Positions 10,898 through 22,666 of a DNA stretch of 64,000 nt are shown piece after piece. The stretch is from Erythroxylum novogranatense (taxonomy: Eukaryota > Streptophyta > Magnoliopsida > Malpighiales > Erythroxylaceae). Under the pieces are notes generated by a model. That model ran no database searches, was not told the DNA's origin, and was given only the letters and a program-made list of their open reading frames with translations. Position numbers and translations under genes: made by a program. Position 1 is the stretch's first letter. Each line of letters begins with the position of its first letter. Where the stretch lies: the NCBI GenBank assembly GCA_029891385.1, contig CM057227.1, forward strand, positions 94,574,818-94,638,817. The letters are read 5' to 3'.

Positions 10898-12530
10898 TAC
10901 TTAAATATTTGAATAATTCCCTGGGTTGGAAGTCAATACAAAGAAGAGTCAGATATCCATCTCTAAGAGTGCCAAAAAGTATGTCATATGTCTCAATACA
11001 TTGACAAAGCTCAACATCCTAAGACCTCCCTTTTAGATATCTGGGGGTATCTATTACCACAAAGAGGTTGTCATATGATGAGTGTAAACTACTTCTTAAA
11101 GCACTTCATAAAAGAATAAATAACTGGGGAGAAAGATGGCTTTCCTATATATATAGGGAGGTTGCAATATATTGGATGAATCATTTCATATTGTCAAAGA
11201 AGATTATTAAGGAAATTGAAAGGGTGACCAAAATTTCTTGTAGACTGAAGGAATCGATAATTATTAAAGCTCGAAAGTTAAATGGCAAGAGGCATGTAAA
11301 CTAAAAAAGGAGCGAGGGCTCGGAATAACATCATTAAGTTTTATAAATAAGGTAATAATGGTCAAGAAAATCTGGGGAATTCTAATAGATAAGGAAAGAA
11401 TATAGGTCCAATGGGTACACACCCACATTTTGAAAGATAAGAGCTTTGGGTTTAAATCCCCACCAGCTAACTTTTCCCAGACAATGAACCAACTATTATA
11501 GCATCAAGGGGAAGAAAAGAAACACGTTAGAGAATAGAGAAAACCTTTTTTGGCATAGACAATTGGAACAACCTAGGTCCATATATATATATATATATAT
11601 ATATATAATCAAGGGAAAGAAAAGAAACACGATAGGGAATAGAGAAAACCTTTTTTGGCATAGACAATTGGAATAACCTAGGTCCATATATATATAGGTA
11701 AAGGATTACATACGAATAGGGTCTAGGTTAACAAGCAAAAAGGACTATTTAAATTAGAGAAAACAATCTAAAGGATGAATTAACAACGCACCAAGATGAT
11801 AGGGTGTTATGGTTAGTAGATCCACCCAATTCCTTTACAAACAAATCCTACTTTAGAAGCTTTAGGCCTCTAAACCAAAAGTTGTACTGGACCAATCTAG
11901 TATGGGATAACTCAAGGCTTTTTGGGACATCCTTTCTATCTTGGTTAGCAATAAAAAATAAATTGAGGATGAAAGATATGCTAAAATGTTATCTAGATAG
12001 CATTGACCTAAAATACTGCTTGTGTCAACAATAATTGAAAAATCAAGACTACCTCTTATTCAGTTGTATAATTTCCTAAGCATTATGGTCAATGGTCTCA
12101 CAACTTTGTAATTTAAACTGCACTGCTTGGAATTGGGAACATATCATTAGGTGGATTTTTTATAAATTCAAGAGGAGAATAAGAGAAACAAAGGTGATAC
12201 AATTATCATTCTGCTACTCAATCCAGAGCTACATGAATTAAAAGCTATTTAGAGAACATATCAAGGAAGAGGAAGACTAGACCATGTGGATCTGAGAACT
12301 GATAGTCACAAGGAACTTATAGAATTTAATGAGCTTGGAAATGCCAAAGAGGTGGAACCTAGTATAATTCTATTGTAATTCTTTATTGTAATTGCAAATC
12401 ATCACAGTTGTAATCAAATAGACACTAAACTAAGGGGGTGTATTTTGGTAAGCCTTATATTCTAGCTTCGGGACACTTTATACAGTCTCACTACTCTTTT
12501 GTAACATTTTGTATCTAGCTAGTATTCTTA
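10898..12530 (+). pseudogene. LINE copy B, reverse-transcriptase C-terminus and zf-RVT region
   Basis: Begins at the sequence equivalent to position 302 of copy A and runs through the same RT tail (MSYDECKLLLKALHKRINNW at 11068-11127), past the Copia-1 target site, which is empty here (TCAAA at 11194-11198). It continues to a terminal zinc-binding domain: 11804-12034 contains LYWTNLVWDNSRLF, SWLAIKNKLRMKDML and a final CLC, typical of the zf-RVT domain of plant LINEs. The 3' untranslated part is probably 12250-12530. Frameshifts and stops make it non-functional. Copies A and B share a common origin, probably a local duplication. Confidence 0.78.
11503..11690. repeat. Imperfect 105-bp direct duplication with TA tracts inside LINE copy B
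   Basis: The block starting ATCAAGGGGAAGAAAAGAAA at 11503 recurs at 11608. Each copy runs to GGTCCATATATAT, and the first carries a longer TA tract (about 11580-11607). Confidence 0.85.
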
Positions 12531-13896
12531 TGATAATGCATCTGTTGGGACCCGATTTCGGAACCAGACCCCAAACAAAAAAACGGAAACATATATTGGC
12601 GGAAACGAATCAAACGGATTTCAAAACCGAAAGTGGCCCAATATAAATGGCGAAAAAAAAAACCAAAGCGAAACAAATAAATGGACGAAAATAAAAGAGC
12701 GGATTCACAACAAAGCGAAACGAATCGAAGGAACGGATTACAAAGCAAAACAATTCCAAAGCGAATCAAAAATCAAAGTAAAAGAATCAAAAACGAATCG
12801 GATCAAAGCACACAAACGATTCAAACGAACTCAATCAAATTTTTGACATTCGTGAATTCATACTTTAGAAAAAACGCGCGTTGGAAACCTTAAGACTAAA
12901 CCAATCCGGAATCGGTATAAATTTTTTCTTTTCTTTTTCATTTCATTTTCTTCATTCTCATAAAAGCAATCTAATTTCCCATTTGGAAATTTATCCTCAA
13001 TCAAAAACTCAATTCATATATCCTTCTTATACCATCATATATCATAAATTTTTACAAGTCTTATTTTTCCTTTGCCGAAAGACACTTAATACACATATCT
13101 CTAAAACCACAATTCATACACAAAAGGCACTTCAATATTTTAACTCAAACATCATAATTCATCGGACCTCCCGTCCGAAATCCCATTATAAACAAACACA
13201 TTCAATCATCATCATCTACATAACACTTCAAATAATTCTCAATCATCAGTATTATCGGACCTCCTGTCCGGAATCCAAACACAAACCAACACATTCATAA
13301 TCATATGCAATTTATATACAAAACCATAATTCACTATTCTATTCCATATACAAATCCATAATTTAATCAATCCCATTCATTTATCATAACCATACACAAA
13401 TTTATACCTCAATTCCATACCCAAATCTATAATTCATTTACATCATGAAATAAATGCTTACAAAAATATTAATGGCATTCCACGCCATTTACAAACCAAA
13501 ATACCAAAAGCCAAATTACTCAAATTACAAGATATGCAAAAATCGATCAGAATGTCTTGACTATCTTTCATCCGATCTCCTGCTCGATACCTGGAGATGG
13601 GGATGAAAGGGGGGGTGAGCTTTACAGCTCGTGGATATCATGTTTATAAATCGAAAAATAAGCAAAAATTATTTTTCAAAGCGTTTGCCGTTTATAAATA
13701 TTTTACAGTAGAAAATTTATCAAAAACTTATTTCTCACAATTTCTCAATTTTGCAAACTTCATTAACCATTTCAAAACACTTAAATCTCAATTTCTTTCA
13801 AGAAAATTCATGAACAATTTTTCAAATCATGTAATGCAATCACATAACACACATAAACATATAACATATCAGAATGGTTTGGGTCGGTCCAAAATA

Positions 13897-13990
13897 GAAC
13901 GTACTACATATTTTTGCATAGCGGTCCTGTGCAGCTGTGAACAGAACGTACTACACCTTCCCGCATAGCGGTCCAGTGTAGCTGTGAACT
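13897..13990. repeat. Two 47-bp direct repeats inside the long LTR
   Basis: Both units run from GAACGTACTACA to CAGCTGTGAAC (13897-13943 and 13944-13990), with the shared core GCATAGCGGTCC. Confidence 0.9.
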
Positions 13991-16017
13991 TATGGGAGTC
14001 CTTACGGAGCTCCAATGCCACTAGCGGGCAGGCGGACGAAGCCTATAAAAAGAAGACAAGTGCACTTGACTCAAACTTATGGGACCTAACCAAACCCACA
14101 TAACACATAATACATACTTGAAAATCAGATTACCCGAAGGCATATTTTGAAAACTTAATTTTTCATATCATGTCATACTAGACACATTGACATTCACAAT
14201 TTCACATAAATTCACATAGCAATTCTCAATCATTCGTAATACAGAATGCAACACTTATTGCAATTATCAAATCATTTAAACACAATGAATGCGAAAATCG
14301 TATCAATTTTGATCAAAATCATTCAAAACAATTTTAACAATTCATCCAATCATTCGAAAACAATCCATTATCAATTTATTAAATCATTTCAAAATTAACG
14401 AATTTAATCATTCGAAAATAATAATTTTCAAAACGTTGCTCTTCTTGATTTTTTGAAATCACATAATTGGCTTATAAATCAAAATATAAACATGGTACCC
14501 ACCTCATTTCCGTGCTTGGAACTTGTTCAAATCCTCAATTTCTCCCTTCCTTTCCTTCCTCCAAATTAAAATTCCATAATCCATAATCACCCAAATTCAT
14601 CATCACATAAAGCATAATCATCAAAATTGAGCTTAGAAAACACAAACCCATACCAATCTTAAGCCAATTGAACCAAAACTTTTTAAAAATTAACAAATAA
14701 AAAACTCAATCTTACCTTAATTTTCACCATTTTTGGAATTTCTTAGCTCCATAGGAAGCTTTCATCTTCTTCCACATTTTTCATCTTGAATCACTAAAAA
14801 AACACACTTGAAAGCCCATAAAAATCGAAACCCTAATATCCCTCTTCTTCTTTTCTTTTATAAACCACCGAAGCTTCACTCTCTCTTTTCTTCTTTCATT
14901 TCTTCCTTTCTTCTAAAATTTTCATGCTTCCTTTTCTCTTTAAACGGCAGCCAACTCCTCTTCCCTTTAATGAATGAGAAATGACCATAATGCCCTTCCT
15001 TAAAAGCCTAGAAACTTAAGACCTTAAGTAACCTTCCAATTTTGCCCTTATGCATTTCTAACACTTTAATTTAATTCAATCCAATCAATATATCCCATAT
15101 GCTCTTACTCAAATTAACATGCTAATTAAGTCCTCAAAATCATTAAAAAAAATCAAAGTCTCAAAATTCATCAATTCATGCTTAACTTAGGACATTTTTC
15201 AAATCATCAAATTGAAGGAATTTGCTAAAACTTCCTTATAGAGAAATGTTCCTTATAGTCTCAATTTCATAACGCCACTAAAATCATTTAATTTGGTGCA
15301 CTACTCCAAAAGTTATACTCCAAACATTTCGGACTATTTTTATGCTAACACATTTTTCAGCGATTTACTTCCATCCAAAAATTGGCATTCTTAAAGACTA
15401 AATTGAAACTCGAATCCTTCATAACATTTGTAGGCCTATCTCTCTAGTTTAATCAAAATCAATAATTACCTCATTTGGATGACTAGAACAAAAGTTATGG
15501 CCAAAATACTTTCAGATCTTACTAATCCAAGACTGAACATTAAAACCGATTTTAATTCAGAAATTGAAAATATTAGGGGCTAAATTGAAATTCAATGTCT
15601 TCAGATAACTTGTAGCCCCAAGTCTCAATTTTATTTTGCATTAAGAATCAGTTCAATTGGATCTCCACAAACTAAGAATTTACCAAAATACTGAACCATA
15701 TTTGGAAAATTTCTTAACTCACTTTGATTAAATCAATCATCCTTACTTTAATCTCAAAATTTCACAAATTTTTCATGCTGATGTAGATAATTGTCTTAGA
15801 AATTCAACGCTTCGAAAATCAAGTCAATCGGATGTCGGATGGAAAAGATATAAGCAAAAGATTGAATAAGGGTCGGATTAGGGGAGGAGATAGCAAAATC
15901 AGAAGAGATGAAACGATATCGCGGCGGGGAGGGAAAATGGCGTCGCATTGGAGGACGGCCCGGCTCGCCCTCGCGAGCGAGGAGCACAGTGCTCGCCCTT
16001 CTGATTTTTCCATTTTT

Positions 16018-16019
<2 letters not shown>

Positions 16020-16096
<77 letters not shown>
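16020..16096. repeat. (TA)n microsatellite
   Basis: About 38 uninterrupted TA units inside the long LTR, next to a locally GC-rich patch (15890-15990). Confidence 0.97.
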
Positions 16097-16099
<3 letters not shown>

Positions 16100-16103
<4 letters not shown>

Positions 16104-16810
16104 TCCAAAATCATATCTTTTGACTCAAGAGTCCAAAATTTCAAACTTGGTATCAAACGAAAGCTGAAAGAGAGCTCTACAACTTCCATGGAGAACATAA
16201 AAACTAATTCAGCTTCTAAAGGGGTCAAAAATCTAATCAAACTTTCTGTCCAAATAATGTCTCCCTAAATAATAACTCAACCTTGAAAAATTCTATCTTT
16301 CAACTCCAAGGTCCAAAAATGTCATATTTTATATCAATGCAAAGATCAAAACGCAACCTACAACTTTCATGAAGGACAAAAAAATCAAATTAGCCTCTAA
16401 GGAAGTCAAAAATCACTTCAAAGTTCCTGCCCACTAATACTCTTCCCAAACAGTAACAACAACTTGTAAAAATCATAACTTTCTATTTCATAGCCCAAAA
16501 TTTCCATACTTTACATCAATGGAAAGATCAGAACATAATCTAAAACTTTCTTGAAGAACTTCAAAGCAATTTCAGCCTCTAGTTAAGTCAATTTTTCAAT
16601 CAATATTTCTGCCAGATTATTGGTCATCCTATACCACATCCAAACTTCTCAATTTCACATCTTCCAATATCCACAACAAAAAATAACATATTATACATCA
16701 ATGAAAAGATCAAAACCTAAACTACAATCTTCAAGGGGACTCTTTTGTCAAATTCTAACTTTAAGAGGGTCAAAAACTTAGTCATAGTTTCTGCCCACAA
16801 TGAAAATTTT
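16100..16810. repeat. Diverged tandem repeat, period about 182 bp, four units
   Basis: Each unit has the same order of marks: 'caa-gtccaaaa', 'tatcaatg-aaagatcaaaac', 'ctacaactttc-tgaagg', 'gtcaaaaat', 'tttctgcccac'. The last mark falls at about 16246, 16427, 16609 and 16791, giving spacings of 181, 182 and 182 bp. Weaker related units may extend leftward to about 15290. Units are well diverged, so the array is old. Confidence 0.78.
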
Positions 16811-17102
16811 GACAGCATTTCCCCTAAATTTACACTAGCCAAATTCTTCAATCTTCATCCTTTTTTTTTAGCACCTGCACAATACTTCAATTATCCACAA
16901 TCTCAAATTCCCACATCCAAACACAATACACAATACCTTATCTTTTTATCAAACATGTGCAAAACACAAGAAAACCCTATTGTCTTGCATTTCATCAAAT
17001 GCTCATATATTCATTTATACCTTTCATTCTTTATATTTCCTCATTTAATGTCAATTTAAAAATTCAAAAATTTTTAAGAAAAGTTCGGGGTCCAATAGCA
17101 TC

Positions 17103-18190
17103 TTCATTAACTTCAGAAGGAAAAGTAGAGCTTAACAAACTTGAAAAAAAATTTAAAGAGAGAAGAAGAAAGAAATGAGTGATATGAGATTCTCAATTGG
17201 GTTTAAGACAGTAAAGTCCATGTTCCCAACATTCAAAAAATCCTCAAACGATGTTCACTCTGCCATTGTCTTGGACTCTCCAAATAGGATGATGTCACTT
17301 CCATTCATTATTAATTCTTCATTATTTTCATCTAAGATCACCAGAATTGATTTGACTATCAGATACAGAACTTAGGGAACCTTCGCAACAACTCACTTTA
17401 CAGGTTTGCAATGAGACTTTGTAAGAAGTCCACGGATCCGGCTCGAAGGTAGTCCTTGTCATCTGCAACCCACTCACTGAATATCTGCAATCTTTATGGG
17501 CCTATCAATTTCAACATTATTCTTTGGCATCTACTATGTCAGTTTGATCATTCGAAAATGGTTAACGATCACAAACCCACAATGTTTAGTACTTAGACAT
17601 TGAACCCACATCCTGTGCATCGATATTATATGACTCGTCAACTACCAGGGACAATGCCAGATCATTCCGTTGTCCCCTTAGGTTGGCCTTGAATTTCGAC
17701 CATGCTAGTTTTCCCACAACTCTTAAAGAGCATATAACAAAAGTTGCACCATATTTTTCATAGAAATGCCTATTTAAATAGGAAAAAAAATCCTTGTTGA
17801 ATGAGAGTTTCTAGTTTTTAAAAGTTTCATATTAGTTTTTTATCCATAAGAGAGAAATCTTAGAGGGAAAGACTTCAAGCCGTCTTTAATGAGAAAAGAC
17901 ATGTACAATCATTCTATTGAAGTGGACAATATCGAAAGATTGAGAATTACAATAGAAAACCAATTTGTGATTTTTGCATTTTTATGTTTCTGGTTATTAT
18001 TTCAAGGATGATGTATAATTAAATGTTTAAATATATAAAAGAAATCGTAGTATTGTCTCGAATGAATTGATTTCAATTATTTTATAAAAGAGTTTTGAAC
18101 TTATGAAATATCTTCAATACTTGTAAAGTTGATTTTAGAAAAGTTAGTAATTAAATCATATCTTATCTTGCATACAATAATCGAAAACCT
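17103..18190. other. Unassigned stretch
   Basis: Only short ORFs occur (at most 66 codons at 17175-17375), and I recognise no domain on either strand. The first bases after 17103 continue the sequence interrupted by the long LTR and may be the distal 3' end of LINE copy B. Confidence 0.4.
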
Positions 18191-18269
18191 AATTGTAGTT
18201 TAATCTAATAATTGATGTCAAGAGCGGTATGGGTGTTGGAGATAGAATTATATAAATCTTTGGTACTAC

Positions 18270-18545
18270 TACTAAACTTTTTATGGAATTTGACATATCT
18301 TAGTATGATTTTAGATATTGTTAGTAGATATATGTGTAATCCTAAAAAGGAGCATTGACGTGCTATAAAGAACATTATGAGATGCTTATAAATGCATGTA
18401 TTCAACCTTGATTATGTTGACTTAAGTTATGCAAGTGATATTGATAGAAGGAGGTCTTTTATTAATTATGTGCTAATAATGAAGTCAATTAGAAATCAAT
18501 TTTGTAGACTATAATTACACTCTCTAGCCCAAAATGCATGATTTC
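18270..18545 (+). pseudogene. Copia RT/RNase H fragment
   Basis: Plus-strand translation with frameshifts shows blocks like the Copia RT-to-RNase H join: ILDIVSRYMCNPKKEH, RAIKNIMRCL, then YVDLSYASDIDRRRSF and INYV, matching the family pattern 'YVDADWAGDLDKRRSTTGYVF'. No LTR is visible nearby. It ends about 390 bp before the dioxygenase start codon. Confidence 0.65.
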
Positions 18546-18933
18546 AAATCTGTATATATTCAGTGCAGGAAATGAAAACTTATTAAACGTAATTGGATGA
18601 GGTTAACTTTTTGGGCGCCGAAGCGAACTTCAAGATGACTACGTATACGTTCATTTAGTTTATTGGTAAGTGCATGCGAATTATTGAGTTATGTATTCTA
18701 TTAAAATTATCATAATAAAGGTTTTCCAGTCTCCTTGACATAGACATATTTTCTACTTTATTATTACTAGCTTGTTTAATTAATTTATTTCTTTAAATTA
18801 ACCATTTACTTCTAACATTTTCCATAAAAAGTAACTTACCCTGACGACACACCTGAATGAATCATATTCAACTCGTTGGTGCCAAAATCAGTTCTACGTC
18901 CGTCTCTCAGCCACTCACTCCTCTCTTTCATTA

Positions 18934-20779
18934 ATGGCCGAAACAGCTCCACCACTTCCTTCTCAACAATCTCGATCACATCCTTCCCATATGAAAACAG
19001 TAAAAACACTGTCTGAATCACCTGACCTTATCTCTATCCCTTCAACTTATATAATCAGACCTGATCCTCAAGAACAAGTGATTTCAAGTGAACTGGTTTC
19101 ACTTCCAGTCATCGATTACTCTCTTCTTGTTTCAGGTACTCCTGATCAAAGGTCTAATGCAATCCATGACCTTGGCAAAGCCTGTCAAGACTGGGGCTTC
19201 TTTATGGTTAAGTACTACGTACTGCTGCTTCTTTTTCTATCTTCATGTTTTTCTCTATGTTTAACTTATGAACAGCCCCACGGAACTTTGGTGCATATCA
19301 GGTGATTAATCATGGGGTTCCAGAGGGTTTGATGAGGTCAATTGTTGATGTCTGTAAAGGGTTCTTCGATCTGACGGAGGAGGAGAAACAGCAATACGAA
19401 GGGAAGAATGTGTTGGATCCTATAAGATGTGGTACTAGCTTCAATGCCCCTGCTGAGAAGGTTTTCTTCTGGAAGGATTTTCTCAAGATTCTTGTAAATC
19501 CTGTGTTTCATTCACCAACAAAACCTGAAATGTTCAGGTAACTGTGCTGCTTCTTTTAGCTTGTTTATAATTGAAAGTTGAGATAATTTCAAAATCAATA
19601 GACGATTCAAGAATATTATTGAAGATTGATACTTGAGAATGAGTACCACTATATGTCAAATAATGTTTGATTTAACAAAACCATAATACTGTCTCCATTT
19701 CCCTTATCGGTTATTAAGAACTGTTCATAGGTTCCATGATACAGTGGGCCACTTTGTTTTGTTGCCTTCTAAGGTAGTTTGGGCTCTTCTTGGTGAATGA
19801 TTGCTTCGTTTAGGATATGATGATAAAGAGTTGATGTTACACTATTCATAAACCAAGCGTCTCTCCTATCTCGTATGATTCTAAAGCAGAGTTGGAAATT
19901 ACAGGACCGCAGGGCATCACAAATTAATTTAATGGAAACTCAAAGAAGACAGTACAAACTACCTTTTATTTGAGTGTTGGAACTTTCCTAAACGGGAGAT
20001 TAAACAAGACTAAATGAATTTTCTGTAATCCTGTTAATGTAGGGAGATCTCACTAGAGTACTCCAAAAGGGTCAGAGAAGTAGCGAGAGAGTTACTTGAA
20101 GGAATATCAAAGAGCTTGGGATTGGAAGAGAACTACATAGACAAGGCATTGGATTTGGAAGAGGGTTTACAAGTTATTGCAGCCAATTTGTATCCACCAT
20201 GTCCACAGCCAGAACTAGCAATAGGAATGCCACCTCACTCAGATCATGGACTCTTGACCCTGCTCATCCAAAATGGAATTGGTGGCCTTCAAATTCAACA
20301 CCAAGGAAAGTGGGTCAATGTCAATGCCATCCCCATTTCCTTTCTGGTCAACACTGGAGACCATCTTGAGGTTACTCTATTTTTTTTATATATACTTCTC
20401 TTCTCTATGCTAAATTTGTTATGGACTTGCAGTTTAATTTTGGATATTATTTGAGAACTTAAAGCTCAAGTTTATGACTATATCATGAGCGATATATGCA
20501 TTCTTAAAACTGAAGACTATCTTATATACGCAGATTCTGACAAATGGAATGTACAAGAGTGTCCTGCACCGAGCAGTTGTGAACAACAAAGCTACTCGGA
20601 TATCCATAGCAATGGCTCATGGACCTTCTCTAGAGTCAGTAGTTAGCCCTTCACCTCACTTGCTTCAGAATCACAGCAATCGACCAGCATACACCGGAAT
20701 GAAGTATAAGGATTACCTTCAATTTCAACAGAGCAACAAGCTTGAGGGCAAAACCTGCTTGGATAGGCTTCGAATTTGA
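18934..20779 (+). CDS. 2-oxoglutarate- and Fe(II)-dependent dioxygenase, four exons
   Basis: Encodes a 360-residue soluble enzyme of the plant DOXC class, which couples 2-oxoglutarate decarboxylation to oxidation of a small substrate. Exons are 18934-19206, 19302-19537, 20043-20370 and 20534-20779. All introns are GT-AG and the frame is preserved across each join (phases 0, 2, 0). The N-terminal DIOX_N domain (about residues 55-165) contains FFMVINHGV. The catalytic jelly-roll has metal ligands H235, D237 (PPHSDHG) and H291 (VLHRAVV), and the co-substrate pair R301/S303 (RISIA). The C-terminus ends LDRLRI. The sequence GTSFNAPAEKVFFWKDFLK and the C-terminal region resemble the '2-oxoglutarate-dependent dioxygenase 19 / flavanone 3-dioxygenase 3-like' and DMR6-like group. 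The substrate (flavonoid, salicylate or other specialised metabolite) cannot be read from sequence. Every key residue is present, so it looks functional. A Copia element starts 88 bp after its stop codon. Confidence 0.93.
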
Positions 20780-20867
20780 CCTCTTCTTGCGCTTCTGAAA
20801 CTACGACACCTTGTCTGATGGAATCAACTTTACTACCATTTCATAATGAAACATGTATTAGTAAATT

Positions 20868-22666
20868 TATTAGAAATGAAGGAATAATTTGTTGGGAAAT
20901 CACGGTGGGATCCAATCTCGCTTGTAACGGAATAATTACGAAAAATTTTTGTATTTAGTTTTTTAAAAGTCAACATCACTTATAATTTTATAACATGATT
21001 AACATAAAAATCATAATAAAGTAATAATCATAATTGTACTTTATTCTAAAGATTGATCATATTCTTATCGTATTCCTCAAACTATTTTTAAAACTAGCAC
21101 TTTTTAATCACTGTAGTCGTACAAATGTCTAATCTCTAATAATATCCATAGAACGTTTTAAGAGAACTTTATGACTATTGTAGAGAAGGTTAGGCAAGGA
21201 GTAACACTTTCGTAGAATTTAAGTCTATTTATAATATGTTTTGGATATTATAGGACTTTAATTGAAATTAATTTCTAATTACAATTAAACTTTATTAAAA
21301 TTTCAAATAATTTTAATTAAATACTAACTATACTCAAGTAAAATTCAATATCTTATATTGATCCTCATTTATTAAGTATTTCATATTTAATTATAAAGTT
21401 TTCAAACTTTACAATCAAGTTCAACTTGATTAAAATATCTTCTTTTCTTGAACTCATTGTTTGTATGTGACCCAACCCATTAGGTTCTCAAATATCTTTG
21501 TAATGGATATATTTTAATTCTTTAATTAAACAATGTATATTTATAGATCAACGTTTACTAGCACAATATGACCATCCAATATTTAGGAATGTTAATGTGG
21601 TTTTAACTAACTTTTGTGCACAATTTTTACGTATAATTTAATTATTTTATCATAAATGTTCTCACTACATATAGAGTATAGAATTAATGTATACTATATT
21701 TTGAGTCCAATTATTTTAGTTCTCCGCCATTAGTAATTGATTCAATTAATTACATTTGTAAAATATTTTATAAAATATCATTTCATCTTGGCCAAGGATT
21801 TTAAAATCAATACTAATCGAGAATAATGCAACATTCTCCTAATTGGGATGGTGGATCTTATATTAATCACTTAACCACCTTCATATAATTCATGTTAGTT
21901 CTAATGACTAATAAATGAGCTATCCTTAACTAGAACATGATATAAGTAGTATCAAAATAGAGTAATCTCTATATAAGATAACTTTGGAAATCTTAAGTCA
22001 AATTATCACTTATACAATCATCACAATGAGAATTTTTATAGACATATAAATAATGTTTCAAATGGATTTCTTATATGGGGTTAGTTCAATGAACTTATTC
22101 TCTAACAAGCACTTATACATTTGTTTAAGGATCTCCATATTTTAATCTATAATATAGACCTTTATAAGGAAAAAAATAACGTATTAGTCTTTTAATATTC
22201 TATTAGTGTCTAATCTTAATAGAAAATAACTAAGAATAATTTAGGAATAATACATAAATGCATTATAAATCTCATAATTATAATCTCATTTGCATTATCT
22301 CTTGGACTTTATCATAGACATCTAAATATGTACAAGATAAAGAATGTCATTAAATTATTTAGTCAATAAACTACAACCAATGGATTGGCTATAGGGCACA
22401 AACTAATAGAATGTTCTCGTATATTCACTTAACTTCTAGAAAAGTGTTTATAAAGTATATATATACACAAATATCTATCCAGTTACTATTACACAAAATA
22501 TCTAATTAACTAATTAGATTTAATAAATAACCAAAACTAATTAGGAGAATTAATTACATTGACTAGACAAGAAGTACCACACAATTTACCAACCCAGCAT
22601 TCTTCTTTGTGATAATAAGTAGCCCATATGTTATGATTATGGTGGTTGAACTAATATGTTCTAATA
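20868..22666 (-). repeat. Copia-2 3' LTR, split by a solo LTR
   Basis: The two parts, 20868-20889 (TATTAGAAATGAAGGAATAA) and about 22409-22666 (GTTCTCGTATATTCACTTAAC to CTAATA), join to match the right LTR at 33894-34165. Directly inside it, the minus strand reads CCTCTTGAGGGGAAG, the purine tract. Confidence 0.85.
20890..22408 (+). mobile_element. Solo LTR inserted in the Copia-2 LTR
   Basis: Starts TGTTGGGAAATC and ends GGGCACAAACTAATA, a worn version of the TGTTGGG...GGGCAC...CCAACA ends I associate with a group of Copia LTRs. It is about 1.52 kb of AT-rich sequence with no coding sense. The flanking Copia-2 LTR sequence continues on both sides, which defines it as an insertion. The target duplication is not clean, so the boundaries are good only to a few bases. 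Confidence 0.6.

Larger units (their letters stand above)
12543..17097. mobile_element. Very long LTR (about 4.55 kb), probably a solo LTR of a gypsy element
   Basis: The left end TGTTGGGACCCGA is matched, inverted, by the right end TCGGGGTCCAATA, and both are flanked by GCATC (12538-12542 and 17098-17102), a 5-bp target duplication. No gag or pol coding sense is visible between them, so a solo LTR formed by recombination is the simplest reading. Internal motifs (TCGGACCTCC-TGTCCG at about 13190 and 13255, echoed at 37793) link it to gypsy LTRs elsewhere in the window. It contains a short direct repeat (13897-13990), a TA microsatellite and a 182-bp tandem repeat. Orientation cannot be set without a primer-binding site. 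A non-autonomous element with undetected short LTRs is an alternative. Confidence 0.62.

Noticed and set aside
10780..11004. ORF rich in alternating Ile and Tyr
   Set aside because: It is translation of a TA microsatellite, as is the one at 15908-16123; no coding meaning.
12881..13300. 139-codon ORF
   Set aside because: Low-complexity His/Ile/Ser-rich translation inside the long LTR; no homology recognised.
15796..16020. Overlapping ORFs on both strands in a GC-rich patch
   Set aside because: They lie inside the long LTR, oppose each other, are short, and show no domain.
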